A model generated the notes under the pieces. That model did not search any database. It worked only from the letters and a program-made list of their open reading frames with translations, and was not told where the DNA came from. A DNA stretch of 64,000 nt from an uncultured Bacteroidales bacterium (GTDB lineage: Bacteria > Bacteroidota > Bacteroidia > Bacteroidales > WCHB1-69), in assembly GCA_934699095.1 (NCBI GenBank), contig CAKUVI010000001.1:62001-126000 (forward strand), in the 5' to 3' direction. This document shows, one piece after another, positions 59,324 through 64,000 of the stretch (the stretch's first letter is position 1; every line of letters begins with the position of its first letter). The position numbers were made by a program, and so were the translations under genes.

Positions 59324-61348
59324 TCAATAATACTCTTCAATATATTTCAACTTCTCACCGCTGAGTTTAGCTAAGAAACTGTAAACCTGCTGGATACTTT
59401 TCCCTGCAACATTGGTGAAGTGGGCTTTGAATCCTTGGTCGGTCACCCGCTCAATCACCCATTGCGCACCGTCAGTCATCATTACATACACACTGCGTGG
59501 GAGTTCGTCGAGACGCACCGCTTCAATATATTGCAACAGTTTCTCATATTGTGCGGCGGTCATTTTCCGATGCCCTGTCTTCACGGTTGTGGAAATTTCT
59601 TTCCAAGTTTTCGGATCGTATTTTGTAAGAAGAATTTTCCAATACAGCGTCATCTTTCGATTGTTCTTTACAACACGGAACGACACAGGCGGGTCAAAGG
59701 AGGGAAAGAAGGAAAAGCGGAAAATGGCCTCGCCTTCTTGCAACGTATCGTCAAAGAGAACAGGCTCTTGCATCTTCGTTAAATCGTGTGAAAGGAAGTT
59801 CACCCAGAAATAAGAATGTGAAGCCGATGCATCCACATAGTAATCCACAGCTGTATCCAACACACCGTCTTTAGGCCAGTCGATGAAATACGTAAATGGG
59901 AAATGTACGCCTTCTACAGTGTCAAAGGGCAGTTCCGCCAAAGGGTTATGCGCCCGACGCAGTTGTTGTTCCAATTGCAACACGGGAAGATAGAGGTCTA
60001 TCAAAGTTTCTGCATTAGGGTGCATATCCAGTACTTTGTAAAAATATTTCAGGGCACTGTCACCGGGTTGGGAAACCACAGGTGTGCTGTCGTAATAAGA
60101 CGCCCAATCATCTTTATAATGAATTGAGTCGTAGGAAGTAGGCGTGTCCAATGGTTTATTCGCCAATAGATATTCCCAGTAGTAGTATTTGCCCATCCAC
60201 AAAATGCTGTTTTCATCAAGCGGATTTTGCAGCAATTTCCGGTGGCACGCTTCGATGTTCTCCCAACTTCGTTTATCGCGCTTTGTTTCCAGAATGGGCT
60301 TTCCATACTGGGGGCGGATGTCCGTCGGCAAGACGAACTGGTAGTTCACGTGTGCATAACAACGGACTGTTTTCCCCTTTTCAGTGCCCGGCACCCATTT
60401 GGGCATCGTTTTCACTACACGAATAAGTTCATCGGCAAAGCCGTAGTCGCTTGGAGGCCAGGAATCGTCTTTCACAAACCCGATGGAACCGTCTTTTTCC
60501 ACCACAAATTCCACGCGGGCCCTATATTCCTCCAAATCCCGCAGCGCTTCCGGCGGATAGTGAATGGCATTATGGATGAATGCCGCACAAGCATCCTCCC
60601 CGCCAGGAAAAGCGGGAGGGACAGTCTTGTACACCCCTCCAGTATAATTTATCACCATATCCACATAGTCCGTGTCCACAAGTGCCACCAAAAGTTCCGT
60701 CACGCGATTCTCTTTTTTAGAGTTAGGGCACTCCGTATAATAGGAAATACTGTTCTTGTTGTCCTTAAATTCCAATATGTAAGGGGTTTCAAATCCAGAA
60801 CAGTGCGTACAGCTCGGATAATGTATGAAATCGATCTCTTTCAAGGTTTCCTGAATTTGCTGCCATTCGAAGGGAAACAATTGTCGGCTACCAGAGTCAA
60901 CGACCCCTTTTCCCCATTCGTTGCCATAGTATTCGTTTTCGGTCACATCCACAAGTCCTGTGTCACTTACCAACATATATCCGGTATGTTCCACGTGTCC
61001 CCTTAACGCGTTCCCTTTTTGCCAGGTCAATAGCATCTGGTTATCCTTTTGCCTCACCTGTATAAACAGCGGGTGTGCGAATTTCGGGATGTAGTTCAAG
61101 CGGAGCAGACACTCGTTTTTGCCAAGGCTGATGTCGCGCAAGGGCGCAACCCCGGCCAACCGCATATAGAAGACCACCTCTCCCACAGCATCATTCATAT
61201 CCCCGTCTTCTTTGTCGTCAAAAAAGTAATTTTCAGGGAAATAGTCCTCGAATTTCCAGCGTTCACGGTGCTGCTGTGCGGAGAGCGGCAAGGCGAAGAC
61301 CACAAGCACGGCCACATATATGAATTTGCATAACAGTCTGTGTATCAT
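59324..61348 (-). CDS. Protein with internal TonB C-terminal domain and duplicated flanks
   Basis: 674 residues with a signal peptide (FIYVAVLVVFALPLSAQ). Residues about 240-345 are a TonB C-terminal-type domain (PAFPGGEDACAAFIHNAIHYP, ARVEFVVEKDGSIGFV, VKTMPKWVPGTEKGKTVRCY). It is flanked by two copies of another domain: residues about 50-235 and 490-674 share parts such as LFIQVRQKDNQMLLTWQK versus FRVVKNNRKMTLYWK, and FEWQQIQETLKEIDFI versus AAQYEKLLQYIEAVRL. A transmembrane anchor and Pro-rich span of a true TonB are missing, so it cannot work as an inner-membrane TonB in the standard way. Function unknown. Confidence 0.65.
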   Translation of the reverse strand: MIHRLLCKFIYVAVLVVFALPLSAQQHRERWKFEDYFPENYFFDDKEDGDMNDAVGEVVFYMRLAGVAPLRDISLGKNECLLRLNYIPKFAHPLFIQVRQKDNQMLLTWQKGNALRGHVEHTGYMLVSDTGLVDVTENEYYGNEWGKGVVDSGSRQLFPFEWQQIQETLKEIDFIHYPSCTHCSGFETPYILEFKDNKNSISYYTECPNSKKENRVTELLVALVDTDYVDMVINYTGGVYKTVPPAFPGGEDACAAFIHNAIHYPPEALRDLEEYRARVEFVVEKDGSIGFVKDDSWPPSDYGFADELIRVVKTMPKWVPGTEKGKTVRCYAHVNYQFVLPTDIRPQYGKPILETKRDKRSWENIEACHRKLLQNPLDENSILWMGKYYYWEYLLANKPLDTPTSYDSIHYKDDWASYYDSTPVVSQPGDSALKYFYKVLDMHPNAETLIDLYLPVLQLEQQLRRAHNPLAELPFDTVEGVHFPFTYFIDWPKDGVLDTAVDYYVDASASHSYFWVNFLSHDLTKMQEPVLFDDTLQEGEAIFRFSFFPSFDPPVSFRVVKNNRKMTLYWKILLTKYDPKTWKEISTTVKTGHRKMTAAQYEKLLQYIEAVRLDELPRSVYVMMTDGAQWVIERVTDQGFKAHFTNVAGKSIQQVYSFLAKLSGEKLKYIEEYY

Positions 61349-61439
61349 AATCGTCTATTACTTCTTGTTTTATTCTCCTTCTCGCCGCTCCCGCGAAGGA
61401 TGTAAAGTCCGGAAACGCCCTCCGAGGACAACGGCGCGG

Positions 61440-61447
61440 CAAAGTTA
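61440..61447 (-). promoter_or_regulatory. -7 element of the TonB-C protein gene
   Basis: TAACTTTG on the minus strand, 91 bases before the ATG at 61348; the leader is long for this genome. Confidence 0.45.
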
Positions 61448-61505
61448 CAACATTATATATGTATGATGCAAAAAAATCCAAATGGTTGCAGTTTGATAAA
61501 AAAAG

Positions 61506-61513
61506 TATTTTTG
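61506..61513 (+). promoter_or_regulatory. -7 element of the amidotransferase gene
   Basis: TATTTTTG, 21 bases before the ATG at 61535; TTG at 61486-61488 is a possible -33 box 17 bases upstream. Confidence 0.55.
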
Positions 61514-61534
61514 CCGCCTGAAATCAACAAACCC

Positions 61535-62242
61535 ATGCACCAACCCGTCATCAACATCCTGCTTTGCGACACGTACCCTGGACTGCTGCCGGAGAGCATC
61601 CCGAGCCACGAATCAATGTTTTACAATCTGTTCCGTCCGGTCAACCCCGGGCTCACCTTTAACATTTACCGCGTAATGGACGGCGAGTTGCCCGAACAGT
61701 TCGACCCCGACACGCTCTACATCATCCCTGGTTCCAACAACGCCGCTTACGACGACCTGCCGTGGATCTTATCTTTACAGGAGTGGGTTCGGAAGGCTGC
61801 GGCACGGAAGATACCCCTCGTTGGCATCTGTTTCGGGCACCAGGTTATCGCGCAGGCGTTGGGAGGACGGGTGGAGCGCTTCCCCGGCGGCTGGGGCGTG
61901 GGCATCCGCGAGATGGAGGTTTTGGACGCAGAACTGCTCCCCTGTTTCCCCGACAAGAAAATGCGTCTTATCGTCAACCACCACGACCAGGTGATGGAGC
62001 TGCCGGAAGGCGCGTCGCCCCTTGCCACCAGCGACTTCTGCCGTTACGAGGGCTTCCGCATCGGCCGACACATCCTCACCTTCCAAGGACATCCCGAATT
62101 CACCGTGGACTACGAACGGCACCTTATCCTTAACCATTCTGAAAATGAGGATGATACGGTAAAACAATGTGCGTTAAGATCACTGGAGAATTTACAGCAC
62201 CAAGGTGACTTGGCTGCCAGACTTTTGTTGGAGGTTCTGTAG
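61535..62242 (+). CDS. Class I glutamine amidotransferase
   Basis: 235 residues. Complete catalytic triad: Cys99 in GICFGHQVIAQALGG, His186 and Glu188 in FQGHPEF; a second-shell NHHDQV is at 148-153. It is like the stand-alone amidotransferases related to the GuaA glutaminase domain and to gamma-glutamyl hydrolases; the acceptor is unknown. I take the ATG at 61535; upstream codons in frame fall in the promoter. Very high G+C (45 of 60 at 61861-61920). Convergent with the DUF1295 gene, 6 bases apart. Confidence 0.85.
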   Translation: MHQPVINILLCDTYPGLLPESIPSHESMFYNLFRPVNPGLTFNIYRVMDGELPEQFDPDTLYIIPGSNNAAYDDLPWILSLQEWVRKAAARKIPLVGICFGHQVIAQALGGRVERFPGGWGVGIREMEVLDAELLPCFPDKKMRLIVNHHDQVMELPEGASPLATSDFCRYEGFRIGRHILTFQGHPEFTVDYERHLILNHSENEDDTVKQCALRSLENLQHQGDLAARLLLEVL

Positions 62243-62248
62243 AGTATA

Positions 62249-63052
62249 TTACGCCTGCAGCCACTTGTACTTCTCAACGCTGTAAAGGGGCAGCAACGGT
62301 ATCAGAATAGGGGTGCTTTTGGCGTACTTCTGATATTCGGGGTCGTTGCCATAGACCTCGTTCTGGCGGATTTCGAGACGGCGCGCACCGCTGAACATGA
62401 CATACACGATGCCGATGTAGCCGATTATGGCTATGATCCATTGCCATGCGGCCAGACCCGCGCCGATGCCGCTGAGCAACGCGCCCGTCCAGATGACCAC
62501 CTCGCCCAAATAGTTGGGGCAGCGCACGATACGGTAAAGCCCTGTATCGACAAAACGTTTGGGGTTGCGCTTCTTGGCAGCCGACTTCTGCGCATCACTG
62601 ACGGCTTCCAGCAGGATGCCGCAAAGCATGACGGCGGCTCCGATCCATGCCCACAGCTCGCTCACTTCTACACCTTTTGCAGCATTGTCCAGGCGAAAGG
62701 CCACGGGGCTCACCTGCATCACGTACAATACGGCGCAGAAAAGCCATACGGTGATGATGACGCCGACGGGCTTCTTTTTTTGCAGCGAGGGATCGTAGAG
62801 AATCTTGCGATAGGCGGCGGTTTTCTTCTCGCGCAGCAGCAGGTAGGTGCCGAGGCGGCAGCCGAAAAGGATCAGCATTGCGCAGAGCGCGACGGTGGAC
62901 CAGGTGAGTGTTCCGCTGAACATTACCAGCAAGGCGATGGCCAAGGCTGCCACACCGTAGCCGTAGCCGATGCTGAAGAAGTAAATGAAATATTTCCAGC
63001 CCACGGCCGAAACCGCCAAAGAGACGGCGAGAAGAATCAAGAGCATTTTCAT
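62249..63052 (-). CDS. DUF1295 / steroid 5-alpha-reductase-like membrane enzyme
   Basis: 267 residues from the ATG at 63052; six or seven hydrophobic helices. The C-terminal signature of the family is present: RFVDTGLYRIVRCPNYLGEV followed by VMFSGARRLEIRQNEVYGN, the NADPH- or SAM-binding end shared with steroid 5-alpha reductases and isoprenylcysteine methyltransferases. Substrate unknown; a lipid or isoprenoid is likely. High G+C. Its -7 element is 20 bases upstream. Confidence 0.8.
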   Translation of the reverse strand: MKMLLILLAVSLAVSAVGWKYFIYFFSIGYGYGVAALAIALLVMFSGTLTWSTVALCAMLILFGCRLGTYLLLREKKTAAYRKILYDPSLQKKKPVGVIITVWLFCAVLYVMQVSPVAFRLDNAAKGVEVSELWAWIGAAVMLCGILLEAVSDAQKSAAKKRNPKRFVDTGLYRIVRCPNYLGEVVIWTGALLSGIGAGLAAWQWIIAIIGYIGIVYVMFSGARRLEIRQNEVYGNDPEYQKYAKSTPILIPLLPLYSVEKYKWLQA

Positions 63053-63072
63053 ACACGTAAAATTTTGGATGG

Positions 63073-63080
63073 CAAAGATA
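63073..63080 (-). promoter_or_regulatory. -7 element of the DUF1295 gene
   Basis: TATCTTTG on the minus strand, 20 bases before the ATG at 63052. Confidence 0.65.
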
Positions 63081-63143
63081 GGAAATATTCCGACACAGGA
63101 ACCTGGCACCGATCGCAATGGTCAACGCCCGATTTTTGGGGTG

Positions 63144-63173
63144 TGTAGGGGCGAATAATTATTCGCCCCTACA
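63144..63173. repeat. 30-base perfect palindrome
   Basis: Two 15-base arms (TGTAGGGGCGAATAA at 63144-63158 and its exact complement at 63159-63173) with no spacer. It lies between the end of the WYL gene and the promoter of the DUF1295 gene. GTAGGGGCG-type palindromes are known as dispersed repeats in several phyla. It may also act as the WYL terminator, but it has no T-run. Confidence 0.8.
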
Positions 63174-63198
63174 TACGGATGATTTTATTTTCCGTCAT

Positions 63199-64000
63199 TT
63201 AATTTCTTGTCCCCTTTGTATCTCCGTTTCGCGAACTGCTCGGCCTTGGTGAAGAGCTATATTTTTTGGCCATACTTTTTAAAAGTTCGGCCATCCTTGT
63301 TCGCAACGACAACGGCTCCAGCACTTCAATGTGAAGGTTCATGGTGAGCAACTGCTGTACAAAGTCGTAGGTGGGTTTCAGCCGCCAGGAGAAAACCGAG
63401 TAATCGTCCGTTTTCTCGATAATTTGCTGGCTGTGGTGCAACGGCAGACTCATCAGGTAGCGGCTTTGGTCCTTGTCGGCCTTCACCACAACACGCTCGG
63501 TGGCGATTTCGGGATTCACATACATGCCAAAAGCATCCTGAAAAAGGTCGTCCACATCGAAATCCGATGGCATCTGGAACTTTTCGTCAAGAGATTTCAC
63601 CTCCGCCATGCGATCCAGAGCGAAAAAGCGTATTTCGCCCACGCCCTTGTCCGCTATCAGATACCACCGCTGCTTAAAGAGTTTCAATGCCAAAGGCGCA
63701 CAGTTCGGGTATGAAGTTTTCTCAGTCTCATATTCCTTCTGGTAGATGAATGAGATTCTGCGGAACTGTTGCATCGCCTCCATAACGGGATCCAACCAGC
63801 GGCTGCCGCCCGGAATTTCCTCGAATCGCACCCGCCGGCGAAGCTCCAGATCGCCCGACAGCCGACTGTGCATGGCGAAACTGTTGAGCAGCCACATTTT
63901 CAGCCTGTCATCGTACAACTCGTCGCGATAAGGGATAGAGTAGGCGTTGTACCTCTTGTCGCACTCGATGTCAATGCCGAAAATATTGGCTATGTATCCG
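63199..64000 (-). CDS. WYL-domain transcriptional regulator (5' partial)
   Basis: The frame is open at the right edge, so the N-terminal helix-turn-helix lies outside. The visible part has a WYL domain: FRRISFIYQKEYETEKT, then LKLFKQRWYLIADKG with the Trp-Tyr-Leu motif, and FFALDRMAEVKSL. A C-terminal WCX-type extension follows (ERVVVKADKDQSRYLMSLPL, HIEVLEPLSLRTRMAELLKS). WYL regulators often sense nucleic-acid or nucleotide ligands and are common next to defence genes. No defence gene is seen on this side of the edge. The tail is Ser/Pro/Arg-rich. The first Met in frame, at 63897, is not a credible start. Confidence 0.85.
   Translation of the reverse strand, partial: GYIANIFGIDIECDKRYNAYSIPYRDELYDDRLKMWLLNSFAMHSRLSGDLELRRRVRFEEIPGGSRWLDPVMEAMQQFRRISFIYQKEYETEKTSYPNCAPLALKLFKQRWYLIADKGVGEIRFFALDRMAEVKSLDEKFQMPSDFDVDDLFQDAFGMYVNPEIATERVVVKADKDQSRYLMSLPLHHSQQIIEKTDDYSVFSWRLKPTYDFVQQLLTMNLHIEVLEPLSLRTRMAELLKSMAKKYSSSPRPSSSRNGDTKGTRN

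Noticed and set aside
60227..61006. 259-residue open frame on the plus strand inside the TonB-C gene
   Set aside because: Antisense to a frame with clear TonB-C motifs and a signal peptide; no recognisable domain and no promoter.
62441..63148. 235-residue open frame opposite the DUF1295 gene
   Set aside because: It covers the DUF1295 signature on the other strand and runs into its promoter and the palindrome; a shadow of high G+C.
1..64000. CRISPR array, tRNA/rRNA genes, insertion sequences, integrase or attachment sites
   Set aside because: None seen: no regularly spaced repeats, no transposase or integrase frame, and gaps between genes are short.
1..64000. Type IX cargo protein with C-terminal sorting domain
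   Set aside because: No large secreted protein ends in the conserved beta-sandwich with a final basic strand (for example ...G.Y.V.....G....KKV.V).

Overview
The window comes from a member of the phylum Bacteroidota, most likely a Bacteroidales-type lineage. Three things point there. Almost every transcription unit is preceded by the phylum's -7 element TAnnTTTG (mostly TATCTTTG, TATTTTTG or TACTTTTG) and has no Shine-Dalgarno sequence. The gene set includes phylum markers: SprA, a PorP/SprF protein, GldD, S46 dipeptidyl-peptidase, RseC, a 286-residue primary sigma factor and TonB-dependent receptors. Coding density is high, all gaps between genes are under 300 bases, and I saw no rRNA or tRNA gene, insertion sequence or CRISPR array.

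Layout. 0-4.5 kb: a TolB-like propeller fused to an outer-membrane barrel (cut by the left edge), then a tight folB-aroB-amn operon on the minus strand. 4.5-14.1 kb: rarA, a PorP/SprF protein with an overlapping PD40-OmpA protein (type IX secretion/gliding type), a small membrane protein with pruA, then metK-fabD and a solitary beta-class DNA methyltransferase. 14.2-21.3 kb: a protein combining a possible HEPN domain with CBS domains, a PepSY-like/TonB-receptor pair, rpsO, an outer-membrane barrel, a fumarylacetoacetase-family enzyme, a nucleoside transporter and a small kinase. 21.5-37.8 kb: comEC, ruvA, the 7.2-kb sprA gene, a small secreted protein, an MltF-like transglycosylase, purD, an S46 peptidase and rsmA. 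37.8-50 kb: a corA / retropepsin-like / ruvC operon, an FAD oxidoreductase, the small subunit of methylmalonyl-CoA mutase, rpoD-gldD, an HtrA-type protease, rplU-rpmA, radA, rseC and rmlB. 50-57.2 kb: a BtuF-like lipoprotein, a minus-strand cluster (TIM-barrel-like protein, helical-repeat lipoprotein, LytTR regulator, phosphodiester-glycosidase-like membrane protein), a SIMPL protein and a glutathione peroxidase. 57.3-64 kb: genes of clearly higher G+C (bcp, DUF1287, membrane protein, TonB-C protein, glutamine amidotransferase, DUF1295 enzyme, WYL regulator cut by the right edge).

How the genes work together. Several envelope functions recur: SprA is the outer-membrane channel of type IX secretion, the PorP/PorE-like pair and GldD belong to the same secretion/gliding machinery, and MltF, HtrA, RseC and the SIMPL protein serve envelope upkeep. 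A cobalamin theme is possible (mutase subunit, BtuF-like protein, a TonB receptor) but the genes are not linked. RuvA and RuvC are encoded apart, each in an operon with envelope genes. The most interesting uncharacterised loci are (i) the divergent pair of solitary DNA methyltransferase and HEPN-like/CBS protein at 13.1-14.9 kb and (ii) the 51-55.7 kb LytTR cluster, which has a 21-base-period direct repeat upstream of its first promoter.
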